From the NCBI GenBank assembly GCA_964244955.1, contig CAXTKQ010000001.1, positions 31,378 through 95,377 of the forward strand: a stretch of DNA of 64,000 nucleotides, written 5' to 3'. A program made the translations under genes and the position numbers. A model generated the notes under the pieces. It saw only the letters and a list, made by a program, of their open reading frames with translations, did not search any database and was not told the origin of the DNA. This stretch comes from Mucilaginibacter_A sp964244955. GTDB taxonomy: Bacteria > Bacteroidota > Bacteroidia > Sphingobacteriales > Sphingobacteriaceae. This document shows, piece by piece, positions 7,333 through 16,476 of this stretch. How positions within the stretch are numbered: the stretch's first letter is position 1; each line of letters begins with the position of its first letter.

Positions 7333-10300
7333 ATGAAGCAAAAATTACTTATTTTTTTTCTGTTCGGTTTATTTGCATTAAGCAGTGCATTTGCGCAAAA
7401 CAGAAAAATTACGGGAATGGTAACGGGGGCAGATGATGGCCAGCCGTTGCCGGGGGTGTCGGTTATGGTTCAAGGCACAAAAGTGGGTACGCTTACAGAT
7501 GGAGATGGAAAGTTTACATTAAACGTACCCTCGAACAGCGGAACATTAGTTTTTACTTTTATTGGTTACGCTACCCAAAACTTAACAATTGGTGGCGGCA
7601 ATACTTACAATGTTAAGTTAGCAACCAGTACAAGGCAGTTAACAGAGGTTGTGGTCCAAGATGCTTATGGAAGACAAGATAAAAAATCTTTTACAGGTTC
7701 TGCGTCAACTGTAGGAGGCGCACAAAATGAAAATAAGCCATTTTCCACTCCTCTTCAAGCTTTGCAAGGTGAAGTTGCGGGTTTAAATGTTAGTTTAAAC
7801 TCTGGTCAGCCAGGGGCAAACGTTCAAGTTCGTTTACGGGGGGTTGGTTCAATAGGTGCAGGATCGAATCCGTTATATGTAGTGGATGGTATGTTCATTA
7901 ATGCTGGCGATCTTTCAGCTCTTACAACTACTACAAACGTATTAGCTGGTATTAATGAAAACGATATTGAAAGTGTTACAGTTTTAAAGGATGCTGCAGC
8001 AACAGCTATCTACGGTTCAAGAGGATCTAATGGTGTTATTGTAATTACAACCAAAAGAGGTAAAGCTGGCAAAACACAAGTTAGGTTTGATGCAGAGGTT
8101 GGATCAACTTCCAATTTGAAAATACCTGATGCGGGAAGGCAACTTAATGGTGATCAATATGGTATGCTACTTCAGGAAGGTTTAACAAATGCAGGCTACA
8201 GTGCAAAATCAAACCCTACGTTGCAAAGTGTACTAACAGGTTATGGAATTGGTGGGCCTACTAACGACTGGTATAAATTAGTAACTCGGAAAGGTAAGCA
8301 AGAACAATATAATGTTTCAATTAACGGTGGTAATGAAAGCACTAAAATATTTTCTTCTCTTGGATATTTTAACCAAGAAGCAACAACAGTTGCATCAAGT
8401 TTAAAAAGGTTTTCTGGTTTGTTAAATATCGACCACAACATAAGCAAAAGGATTACACTAAACAGCGGTATAAATGTTTCAAACGTAAATCAATATACAC
8501 CTTCAAATGGTGGTGCTTTTGCAAGCCCGGTGTTGGCAAGTTATTTTTTACGTCCACAACAATTAGCGTATAATCCTGATGGTTCATTAAATTCTTCACG
8601 AGTAGGAAATACAAATTTCCCAGATATTTATAATCCTTTGTATATAGCAGCTAATGATAAAAAATTTGACTCTCAGACCAGAGCTTTAGTTAGCGAACAG
8701 TTGAAGTGGAACATTTGGGACGAGTTGAAATTTACTACTTATGGCAGCATTGATTATAATTTAACTGAAGAACAAGTATACAATAACCCTATTATGGGTG
8801 ATGGAAGAACTTCTGGTGGTAGGGCTTATGATTATTCTACTAGATATTTCAACTGGCTTACAAGAAATCAGTTATCCTATCGCTATAATGTAAAAGGGGT
8901 TGAAGATTTTTATATCGATGCCAATATCGGTTATGAGGCTCAACGTTCGCAAGGTTATTTTATCAGAACTAATTCTAATGGCTTTCCTGCAACCCAACCA
9001 TTGTTAACTGCTTCAGTAAATGCATCAACTCCCGTTTTAGGCAATGCCACATTTAGTAATTACGCATTCGCTTCTATTTATTCTCTTGCTACAGTTAACT
9101 TTAAAAACCGTTACAGTTTAAGTGGTACTTTTAGAAGAGATGGTTCGTCGGTTTTTGGTGAAAATAATCGTTATGGTAACTTTTATTCAGTTGGAGGTGC
9201 ATGGAATATTGACCAAGAAGACTTTTTTAAAGCACAAAATTCTGTGTCATCGTTAAAACTACGTGCTTCAACTGGTACAACAGGTAATGCACAAGGTTTG
9301 GGTAACTATTCGGCAAGGCAAACGGCAGGTTATGGTGTAAATTATGCAGGTGCCAACGGGCAAAACTATAATACCGTTGGAAATCCAAGTTTAACCTGGG
9401 AGTCTGCACATAAAAACGACGTTGGCCTTGATATAGGTTTTTTTAGAGACCGCTTAACTTTAACAGTTGATTATTACAATAATAACATTAACAAATTAAT
9501 ACAAGCGGCACCAATATCTTTAACTACTGGTTTTGGTACTATCACTGAAAATGTTGGGGCAATGAAAAACAGGGGTGAGGAAATATCCATAAAAGGAATT
9601 CCGATCAGAACTCATGATTTTATTTGGACCACTAATTTTAATATAGCATTTAATAAAAACACGGTTACCTCACTGGTTAACCATGCTTCTTATGTCAATT
9701 CTGTTTATCACGTTGTAGAAGGGGAGGATTACTATACTTATTATGCACGTGCTTATGCAGGAGTTGACCAAGCAAATGGTAATGCACTTTGGTACACTGA
9801 TGCTACAAGAACTGCTACTACAAGCGTTTATAATAATGCTGCACGTATAGATAAATACCAGGCAGATCCTAAATATTTTGGAGGCTTTAACAACAGTTTT
9901 AGTTTTAAAGGAATTACTTTGGCCGCAGATTTTTATTATAATTTTGGTAACAGGATTAGAGATAGTTGGAATAATTACTTGGTTGATGGTAATAGCTATA
10001 CTTTTAATAAATATACTTATGAACTTAACCGTTGGACTACACCAGGACAGGTAACCGATGTTCCTAAATACGTAGCAGGCGGTATTCCTGGCAATGCATC
10101 TAATTCATTTTCAACAAGGTTCTTATATTATGGTGACTATATCAGATTGAAAAATGTTAGTATCGGTTATGATTTTAAAAATATTAATTATCTAAAAAAA
10201 TATGGCATAACCAGATTGTATTTGTATGGCAGAGGAACTAATGTTTGGACTAAAACTTACGATAAACGTTTACCTTTTGATCCCGAAGTTGGTTTTAGTG

Positions 10301-10389
10301 GCGCAGGTAATGGTACATTGGAGGGACAAAGTAATTTGGAAATTCCTCAAGTCAAAACATTCACTATTGGTTTAAATATTGGATTATAA
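7333..10389 (+). CDS. SusC/RagA family TonB-linked outer membrane protein
   Basis: TonB-dependent outer-membrane channel that imports an oligosaccharide or other ligand handed over by its SusD partner. A Sec signal peptide (residues 1-21, ending SSAFAQ) precedes a carboxypeptidase-regulatory-like domain (about 24-100, KITGMVTGADDGQPLPGVSV). Next is the plug domain (about 115-225) with ALQGEVAGLNV, VRLRGVGSI and NPLYVVDG, then a long beta-barrel ending in VKTFTIGLNIGL. At 1018 residues it has normal length. The SusD gene begins 11 bases after the stop, so the two form an operon. No glycoside hydrolase or sigma/anti-sigma pair lies next to it, so the substrate cannot be inferred. Base composition is visibly more AT-rich than the second SusC gene (47.7 kb). 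Confidence 0.95.
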   Translation: MKQKLLIFFLFGLFALSSAFAQNRKITGMVTGADDGQPLPGVSVMVQGTKVGTLTDGDGKFTLNVPSNSGTLVFTFIGYATQNLTIGGGNTYNVKLATSTRQLTEVVVQDAYGRQDKKSFTGSASTVGGAQNENKPFSTPLQALQGEVAGLNVSLNSGQPGANVQVRLRGVGSIGAGSNPLYVVDGMFINAGDLSALTTTTNVLAGINENDIESVTVLKDAAATAIYGSRGSNGVIVITTKRGKAGKTQVRFDAEVGSTSNLKIPDAGRQLNGDQYGMLLQEGLTNAGYSAKSNPTLQSVLTGYGIGGPTNDWYKLVTRKGKQEQYNVSINGGNESTKIFSSLGYFNQEATTVASSLKRFSGLLNIDHNISKRITLNSGINVSNVNQYTPSNGGAFASPVLASYFLRPQQLAYNPDGSLNSSRVGNTNFPDIYNPLYIAANDKKFDSQTRALVSEQLKWNIWDELKFTTYGSIDYNLTEEQVYNNPIMGDGRTSGGRAYDYSTRYFNWLTRNQLSYRYNVKGVEDFYIDANIGYEAQRSQGYFIRTNSNGFPATQPLLTASVNASTPVLGNATFSNYAFASIYSLATVNFKNRYSLSGTFRRDGSSVFGENNRYGNFYSVGGAWNIDQEDFFKAQNSVSSLKLRASTGTTGNAQGLGNYSARQTAGYGVNYAGANGQNYNTVGNPSLTWESAHKNDVGLDIGFFRDRLTLTVDYYNNNINKLIQAAPISLTTGFGTITENVGAMKNRGEEISIKGIPIRTHDFIWTTNFNIAFNKNTVTSLVNHASYVNSVYHVVEGEDYYTYYARAYAGVDQANGNALWYTDATRTATTSVYNNAARIDKYQADPKYFGGFNNSFSFKGITLAADFYYNFGNRIRDSWNNYLVDGNSYTFNKYTYELNRWTTPGQVTDVPKYVAGGIPGNASNSFSTRFLYYGDYIRLKNVSIGYDFKNINYLKKYGITRLYLYGRGTNVWTKTYDKRLPFDPEVGFSGAGNGTLEGQSNLEIPQVKTFTIGLNIGL

Positions 10390-10400
10390 TAATTGTTAAA

Positions 10401-11840
10401 ATGAGAAATTTAAAATATATATATATAATACTTGCATTTGTTATTGGATTAACATCTTGCAAAAAGTCCTTTTTGGATGAAAAGCCGCCTTCTGCTGATC
10501 CTGTTACAGTAGCTATTAAAACAGAAAACGATTTGGCGGACGCTGTAAATGGCATGTATAATTCTATGCGTTCAACTAATTCGTTCGGGACTAATGTGCC
10601 TATTTTGGGCGATGAACTTGCAGACAATGCTTATGTGAGTTCGTCCAATTCTGGTTATTTCCAGGCTGAACAAAACTATCTTTTGCTTGCAGTGAATGCA
10701 GAAGCACAAAGCATTTATTCTCAATGTTATTATAGTATCCTGCAAGCTAATAGAATAATTTACGCTGCTAATACTTTGCCTTCCTCAAATAATGTTCTAC
10801 AGCTCAAAGGAGAAGCTTACACATCAAGGGCTTTAAATTATTTAACACTGGTTAATTTTTTTGCGTCTCCTTATACTGCTAATCCTAACGCCGCAGGTGT
10901 ACCATTGGTTACAGCCCCAACAAATATTACAGGGCCGTTTTCAAAACCAGCCAGAGCTACGGTAGGTGCTGTTTACACAAAAATCATCAGTGATTTAGAT
11001 AGTGCTTATGCAATAATGCCTACTGGTTCTACCAGTTTACATGCAACCAATTCTAATTATATTGCAAAATATGCTGCTAAAGCGATCGAAGCGAGAGCTT
11101 ACCTTTATAAAGGTGATTATGCTAATGCACGTGATGCTGCTTTGTTAGTCGTTCAAAATGGTGCTTACTCACTAACGCCATCTACAAGTTTAATTAGCTA
11201 TTGGGCAAGCCCGGCAGCAGCAACTAATAAAGTTGAAACTATATTTGAACTTGCATTAAACTTAGCAACAAATAATGGAACGGGCGGGGTAGATTATTTT
11301 TATAATCAAGCTGGATATGGACAAAATTTAATATATCAAGATCTTTATAATCAATATTCCTCTACTGATGCACGAAGAAGTCTGTTTTTAACTAATAGTC
11401 AAACAAGAGGTTCTGTTATTGTATTAAACAAATATTCAAATACAACTAATACTGCAGATAAGGATGATATTAAAATAATCCGATATGCTGAAGTATTGTT
11501 AACATTAGCTGAAGGATATGCTCGTAGCGGAGATAATGTTAATGGCTTGTTATATCTAAATCAAGTTGTGCAAAAGCGCGATCCTTCCTTTGCAGGTTAC
11601 ACCTCAACTGGTACTCAGCTTGCAAATGATATTGTTGCAGAAAGAAGAAAGGAACTTGTAGGCGAAGGATTACGTTTGTTTGATCTTAACCGTTTACAAT
11701 TACCTATAAATAGACCAACACAAAGCAATATTTACAGTACTTTACAAGTAATTCCATTTACAGATTACAGAAGGTTATTGCCTATACCACAAGTTGAAGT
11801 TGATGCTAACCCAGCTACAACTCAAAACCCAGGTTATTAG
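10401..11840 (+). CDS. SusD/RagB family nutrient-binding outer membrane lipoprotein
   Basis: Surface lipoprotein that forms the lid of the SusC channel and captures substrate. The signal peptide ends with the lipobox LTSC (Cys near residue 20) followed by KKSFLDEKPPSAD. Mid-protein features are the helical TPR-like segments (KGEAYTSRALNYLTLVNFF and KAIEARAYLYKGDYANA). The C-terminal RagB/SusD signature follows: EVLLTLAEGYARSG, ERRKELVGEGLRLFDLNRL, and LLPIPQVEVDAN...QNPGY. At 479 residues the length is usual. It is co-transcribed with the upstream susC-like gene and followed by a strong hairpin. Ligand unknown. Confidence 0.94.
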   Translation: MRNLKYIYIILAFVIGLTSCKKSFLDEKPPSADPVTVAIKTENDLADAVNGMYNSMRSTNSFGTNVPILGDELADNAYVSSSNSGYFQAEQNYLLLAVNAEAQSIYSQCYYSILQANRIIYAANTLPSSNNVLQLKGEAYTSRALNYLTLVNFFASPYTANPNAAGVPLVTAPTNITGPFSKPARATVGAVYTKIISDLDSAYAIMPTGSTSLHATNSNYIAKYAAKAIEARAYLYKGDYANARDAALLVVQNGAYSLTPSTSLISYWASPAAATNKVETIFELALNLATNNGTGGVDYFYNQAGYGQNLIYQDLYNQYSSTDARRSLFLTNSQTRGSVIVLNKYSNTTNTADKDDIKIIRYAEVLLTLAEGYARSGDNVNGLLYLNQVVQKRDPSFAGYTSTGTQLANDIVAERRKELVGEGLRLFDLNRLQLPINRPTQSNIYSTLQVIPFTDYRRLLPIPQVEVDANPATTQNPGY

Positions 11841-11871
11841 TAGTAAGTTGTTTTACAACCACAATTAAACA

Positions 11872-11907
11872 AACAGATAAGGCTTCTAACAAGAAGCCTT
11901 ATCTGTT
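11872..11907 (+). terminator. Hairpin after the first susCD operon
   Basis: A perfect 16-bp stem (11872-11887 with 11892-11907) with loop AACA lies 32 bases after the SusD stop. The T-run is weak. The rest of the 291-base gap up to 12131 contains a degenerate R2-like stretch near 11932-11970 and AT-rich sequence only. Confidence 0.65.
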
Positions 11908-12131
11908 ATAAAAGATTTGATATAATTAGTTGGTACTGTTTCCAAATGTATGATGCCTATAAAAGCCAATAATATTTTTTCAAATTACAACTTAAATTTA
12001 GCTGTAGAAATGAAAACACCTGTTCCGATTTTATCTGTTTTTTAAACCAAAAAAATTCATCATACATTTAGAAACACAACCAATTAGTTAAAACCTACAT
12101 CTATAAGTAAAAAACACTTTGAAAATAATAT

Positions 12132-12797
12132 ATGAAAAAGTTCCTTTTCATCCTACTATTTACGTTGGTTTATGGAAATGTATTAAAGGCTCAATTTTAT
12201 CTAAATAATTTAAATGGTACTGCTTTTAAAGAACAAAATTATACTGATGTTAAAGGTTCGCCTTATGTAGTTGATGATTGGTCTGTTGGTACTGTTCTAA
12301 CTAGGAAAGGTACTTACAATAACATTAACTTAAAGTACAGTGAGCTTGATGATCAGCTTTTTTTTAAAGGTAAAGATCAAGAAATGATGCAATTCGCGGA
12401 TCAGGTTAAAGAATTCACCCTGTCTTATAAAAAAGATGATAAACAATTATTAGTTCATTATAGAAACGGCTATACCAATATTGCCGGAGTCAATAATAAC
12501 ACTTATTTCGAAATTTTAGCAGATGGGAAATTCCAATTGTTGAGGAAAGCTACTAAAAAGGTTAAACAAGAAATAACTTACGGCTCTACAGAACCAAATA
12601 AAAGCTTTATAACAACGGTTAAATATTATATCGTAACTTCAGAGAAAGGTATTTTGATTAAAAAAGATAAAAAATCAATACTATCTGTTTTAGGGGACAA
12701 GGAAAGTCAATTAGAAGTTTACGCAAAAGCTAACAACATTGACTTTAAAAGTGATGAGGACTTAGCAAAGCTGATTAACTATTATAACTCTATTTAG
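12132..12797 (+). CDS. Secreted hypothetical protein
   Basis: I do not recognise this family. The 221-residue product has a clear Sec signal peptide (MKKFLFILLFTLVYGNVLKAQ) and no lipobox, so it should be periplasmic or secreted. The rest is a Lys/Tyr-rich, beta-strand-like soluble domain with alternating hydrophobic and charged residues and a short helical tail (LEVYAKANNIDFKSDEDLAKL). No cysteine or obvious catalytic motif is visible. It lies behind the SusCD pair but beyond that operon's terminator, so it is probably transcribed separately. It shares the AT-rich composition of the SusCD genes. Confidence 0.75.
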   Translation: MKKFLFILLFTLVYGNVLKAQFYLNNLNGTAFKEQNYTDVKGSPYVVDDWSVGTVLTRKGTYNNINLKYSELDDQLFFKGKDQEMMQFADQVKEFTLSYKKDDKQLLVHYRNGYTNIAGVNNNTYFEILADGKFQLLRKATKKVKQEITYGSTEPNKSFITTVKYYIVTSEKGILIKKDKKSILSVLGDKESQLEVYAKANNIDFKSDEDLAKLINYYNSI

Positions 12798-12943
12798 CTG
12801 GTTTATTATTGTATATGGTTAGTGAAATCGAAGTTATCAATGCAAATTAATATTTACCATTACAGCTTTCAATATTTCTTTTACCAACTAAATTTAGTAA
12901 GTATTAAGGTTGTGTTACAAAATAAGATGTTTGTGCAAAACGC

Positions 12944-12970
12944 TAAATTTATATGGATAAAAGAAGCATG
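12944..12970 (-). repeat. R1 repeat copy
   Basis: Core TAAAAGAAGCAT at 12958-12969 with the AT-rich tail at 12944-12957, minus orientation. It lies in the gap 12798-13086, which holds no gene; the only other structure there is the hairpin at 13015-13051. Confidence 0.8.
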
Positions 12971-13014
12971 ACAATTGAAGGCTACAGCCTCACAATTTAA
13001 TTGGTACTTTTACA

Positions 13015-13051
13015 AAGAAGGGCTAACTTTAAATTAAAGTTAGCCCTTCTT
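13015..13051. terminator. Strong intrinsic terminator
   Basis: Perfect 16-bp stem 13015-13030 (AAGAAGGGCTAACTTT) with 13036-13051, loop AAATT, followed by TTATTTTTC on the plus strand. It can end transcription of the upstream secreted-protein gene and, read the other way, of the RND remnant. Confidence 0.75.
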
Positions 13052-13086
13052 TATTTTTCACTTAAATTGTTCTACCCATTCACCGC

Positions 13087-13194
13087 TCAATCTTCTACAG
13101 CAACTTCCTGTTTTCCATTTTTTGCATAAAAATTGTAAACCAGCTTAAAGTTAATCGGTAAAAGAAGCAAGGTTAAGATAAACCCAAAAGTAGA
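13087..13194 (-). pseudogene. Remnant: C-terminal end of a third CzcA/CusA-type RND pump
   Basis: The minus strand from 13194 to the TGA at 13087 reads FILTLLLLPINFKLVYNFYAKNG and on to the stop. This aligns along its whole length with the C-terminus of the intact RND pump at 21523-24660 (ILTLLLLPIIYKMVYSFMHKREN). A stop codon (TAA, 13195-13197) lies immediately upstream in frame and no other RND sequence is recognisable before 13299. It is therefore a leftover of a deleted paralogue, not a gene. It is more similar to the second pump than to the adjacent pump at 13299, whose C-terminus is different (FSLWVFPLIFGWAYRK). Confidence 0.8.
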
Positions 13195-13298
13195 TTATCA
13201 GAACAGTAAGCGTTCTAATGTTTCTTAAAATAGTTAAGACTAATAGTAAAGCTTTTAAAGAGCAACATTTCTCTCCAGGATTAATTTACACACCTATC

Positions 13299-16200
13299 TT
13301 ACCTCGTTGTTTCATCCGTTTTTCGATAAGCCCAGCCAAAAATCAGTGGGAAAACCCATAAACTAAAAACCATGGCACAAAGGATGCCGCCAATAACGAC
13401 CCGGGCCAATGGCCTGGAACTTTCGGAGCCGATACCATGTGAAACAGCTGCCGGAAATAAACCAATGGCGGCCATCAGGGCAGTCATCATCACCGGCCTG
13501 ATCCGGGAATTTACCCCTAACTTTAAAGAAGTATATAAAGATTGGTGCTGGCCTTTAAACCTGTCAATATTCTGTTTAAACACGGTGATGAGCAATACGC
13601 CGTCCTGGATACAAATACCAAACAAGGCAATAAAACCAATACCGGCAGAAATACTGAAATTAGTACCAGTTATCAGCAAAGCCAGGATACCGCCGACAAT
13701 GGCAAAAGGCACGTTCAGAAATACCAAGGCTGCATCTTTAATATCGCCAAACATAACATAAAGCAGTAAAAAAATAAGTGCCAAGCTGATAGGGACTACT
13801 TGGGCAAGGCGTTTTTCTGCCCGTTGCTGGTTTTCAAAATCACCTTGCCAGGCCAGGTGGTAACCGCGTTTTACTTTAACCTTGGTGACTACTTTTTGTT
13901 GCGCTTCGGCTATTGTGCTGCCCATGTCCCGGCCGCGTACAGAAAATTTGAGGGTTGCATAACGTTCGTTCGCATCCCTGAAAATTAAACAAGGGCCTGT
14001 TTTTTGGCTGATTGCCGCTATTTCTTTAATCGGCACTTTTGTCCCGCTTTGGGTAGGCACCAATAGGTTTCCAATATCTTCAGGCGTTCTTCTGTATGCT
14101 TCCGGGAAACGGATACGGATATCAAACGTGCGTACGCCTTCATATAAGGTAGAAGCGGCCGTACCGCCGATAGCCATGGATATAACTGAATTGGCATCAG
14201 CGGTAGCTACACCGTACTGGGCCATTTTTTGCTGATCAAGTTTGATATCCAGTTCCGGCAATCCTATACTTTTTAGCACGCCCAAATCTGCAATGCCTTT
14301 AACCCCTTTTAATACGTTATAAACTTCATTTACTTTTCCTTCTGCATAATTCAAAGAATCACCATAAACTTTTACAACGATAGAACCTTTTACACCCGAA
14401 ACCGCCTCTTCCACATTATCGCTAATGGGCTGGGAAAAGTTAAGGTCGGCACCCGGAAGTACGGATAGTTTTGTGTTCATCTGGTCAATCAGTTCTTCCT
14501 TGGTAATTTTGGGCTTCCAATCATCTTCCGGATACATAATCACATCAAATTCGTTATTGTAAAATCCGGCTACGTCCGTACCGTTATCCGGCCGACCGGT
14601 TTGAGATACGGCGTATTGCACCTGCGGAAAAGACATTAATATCTGTCGGACTTTTTTTGATGTTTCTACGGATTTATCAAGCGATATGCTATAAGGCAAT
14701 TGAACCCTCAGCCATATCGAACCTTCATTCAATTCGGGCAAAAACTCGCTGCCTAAAAAGCTGAACGAGAATAAGCCTATTACCATGGCAATTAACGAAG
14801 TGATGACCACCAATTTTTTATACCTAAAAGAAGTAGTAAACCCGAAAAGCATAAACTTTGTAAGGTTGTGCACAAAAGGGTTATGCTTTTCGTGTACGTT
14901 TTTATTAAGAAGCATGCTGATCAGTACGGGTACTAAAGTAAGCGTGGTGATTAACGCGCCAAGCAGGGCAAAGCCCAAGGTAAAAGCAAGCGGCGAAAAC
15001 AGCTTGCCTTCTACTTTTTGAAAGGCAAATACGGGCAACAAGCCTGTGATGATGATGAGTTTGGCAAAAAATATAGCCTTGCCCAGGTTGGCGCTGTTGT
15101 TTTTGATCAGGCCGAGTTTGATTTTTTTGTTAAACCGGTCCATACCTAATTGTACGGCTTCATGGTCTAAAATAACAAACATTCCTTCCGTCATTACCAC
15201 CGCGCCATCTATAATGATCCCGAAATCTACCGCGCCTAAGGAGAGCAGGTTGGCAGACATGCCCATCAGGTGCAAACAGATAAATGCAAATAACAACGCC
15301 AGGGGTATGATGATAGAAACGATGAGCGTGGTACGCCAGTTGAACATAAAAATGGATACCAAAAAGGTTACCAGCAAGATCCCTTCGATCAGGTTGTGCA
15401 GCACGGTGTGGGTTGCAAAACCGATGAGGTTTGAACGGTCGTAATAAGGCACAATCTTGGTATCGGCCGGCAAAACCTCATTATTGATCTTGTTGATCTC
15501 TTCTTTTAAAGCAGCCAAAACTTCGGTAGGGTTTTGGCCTTTCCGCATTACGATAATTGCCTCTACTGCGTCTGCATCGTCAATTACCTTTCTTTTGCCG
15601 TTTTTATCAATTATTGCATCGCTTCTGCCTACCCAACCCAACCGTGGCACATTTGATATGGAAACGGTTGCCACATCGTTCACAATTACAGGCACGCCGT
15701 TGTTGTTGCTTACCACAACATTTCCGATCTGGTTGATATCCTGCAATAACCCTAAACCCCTTACCGCAAAAGCCTGGTTGTTCTGGATGATCATGTCGCC
15801 GCCAACATTGATATTTGTTTTTTGAACGGCAGCAAAAACGTCTAAAGGCGTAATGCCCAAAGTAGTCAGTTTGCCTGGGTCAACTGTTATTTCATAGGCT
15901 TTTGTTTTACCGCCAAAACTGTTGATATCGCCAATGCCCTGGATAGCCCTTAAACGGCGGTCTATCACCCAATCCTGTATGGTTTTTAGCTCTCTTACAT
16001 CTCTTACAGAACTTTTCAGCGTGTACCTGAATATCTCGCCTGTTGGGCCAACCGGCGGCTGTACCGACGGGGTAATACCGTTAGGCAAAGTAGCATTGGT
16101 TAATAAATTATACACTTGCTGCCTGGCTTCCTGGTCTAATACATTATCCTCAAAAATCACCTTTACGTAGCTTAAACCAAAAATGGTGGAAGAACGAAGG

Positions 16201-16451
16201 CTGGCTTTCTTTTGAACCGGGTTTAAAGCAATTTCTATCGGGATAGTTACGAGTTTTTCAACCTCTTCGGCACTTTGGCCCGGCCATTGGGTTATAATGT
16301 CCACCTCGGTATTGGTAACATCCGGAAAAGCCTCAATAGGCATCTGCATAAAAGTAATGATACCTGTAATTACCAATGCCGCCGCAAGAAATAGAATGAG
16401 GTATTTGTTTTTTAATGAAAACCCAATGATACCTCTGAGAACCTTTATCAT
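13299..16451 (-). CDS. CzcA/CusA-type heavy-metal RND efflux pump (cassette 1)
   Basis: Proton-driven inner-membrane pump of a tripartite metal-efflux system (HME-RND). The 1050-residue protein has the RND layout: TM1 (about 12-32), first periplasmic porter domain with FPDVTNTEVDIITQWPG, TM2-6 including DFGIIIDGAVVMTEG near residue 410, second periplasmic domain, and TM8-12. The acidic DFG..DGAVV pattern in TM4 is that of divalent-cation exporters (Czc-like) rather than copper/silver CusA, but in this phylum it does not settle the metal. The start codon lies 25 bases downstream of the adaptor stop; gene order is TolC - adaptor - pump. The pump is a paralogue of the one at 21523-24660. Confidence 0.93.
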   Translation of the reverse strand: MIKVLRGIIGFSLKNKYLILFLAAALVITGIITFMQMPIEAFPDVTNTEVDIITQWPGQSAEEVEKLVTIPIEIALNPVQKKASLRSSTIFGLSYVKVIFEDNVLDQEARQQVYNLLTNATLPNGITPSVQPPVGPTGEIFRYTLKSSVRDVRELKTIQDWVIDRRLRAIQGIGDINSFGGKTKAYEITVDPGKLTTLGITPLDVFAAVQKTNINVGGDMIIQNNQAFAVRGLGLLQDINQIGNVVVSNNNGVPVIVNDVATVSISNVPRLGWVGRSDAIIDKNGKRKVIDDADAVEAIIVMRKGQNPTEVLAALKEEINKINNEVLPADTKIVPYYDRSNLIGFATHTVLHNLIEGILLVTFLVSIFMFNWRTTLIVSIIIPLALLFAFICLHLMGMSANLLSLGAVDFGIIIDGAVVMTEGMFVILDHEAVQLGMDRFNKKIKLGLIKNNSANLGKAIFFAKLIIITGLLPVFAFQKVEGKLFSPLAFTLGFALLGALITTLTLVPVLISMLLNKNVHEKHNPFVHNLTKFMLFGFTTSFRYKKLVVITSLIAMVIGLFSFSFLGSEFLPELNEGSIWLRVQLPYSISLDKSVETSKKVRQILMSFPQVQYAVSQTGRPDNGTDVAGFYNNEFDVIMYPEDDWKPKITKEELIDQMNTKLSVLPGADLNFSQPISDNVEEAVSGVKGSIVVKVYGDSLNYAEGKVNEVYNVLKGVKGIADLGVLKSIGLPELDIKLDQQKMAQYGVATADANSVISMAIGGTAASTLYEGVRTFDIRIRFPEAYRRTPEDIGNLLVPTQSGTKVPIKEIAAISQKTGPCLIFRDANERYATLKFSVRGRDMGSTIAEAQQKVVTKVKVKRGYHLAWQGDFENQQRAEKRLAQVVPISLALIFLLLYVMFGDIKDAALVFLNVPFAIVGGILALLITGTNFSISAGIGFIALFGICIQDGVLLITVFKQNIDRFKGQHQSLYTSLKLGVNSRIRPVMMTALMAAIGLFPAAVSHGIGSESSRPLARVVIGGILCAMVFSLWVFPLIFGWAYRKTDETTR

Positions 16452-16476
16452 TTCTGTTTGTCTGAAGATGAAGAAA

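Noticed and set aside
13159..13169. R1-like core in the RND remnant (and at 21610-21620 in pump 2) as true repeat insertions
   Set aside because: Both encode the conserved LLLLP of the same C-terminal helix and lack the tail, so shared ancestry or protein constraint is enough.
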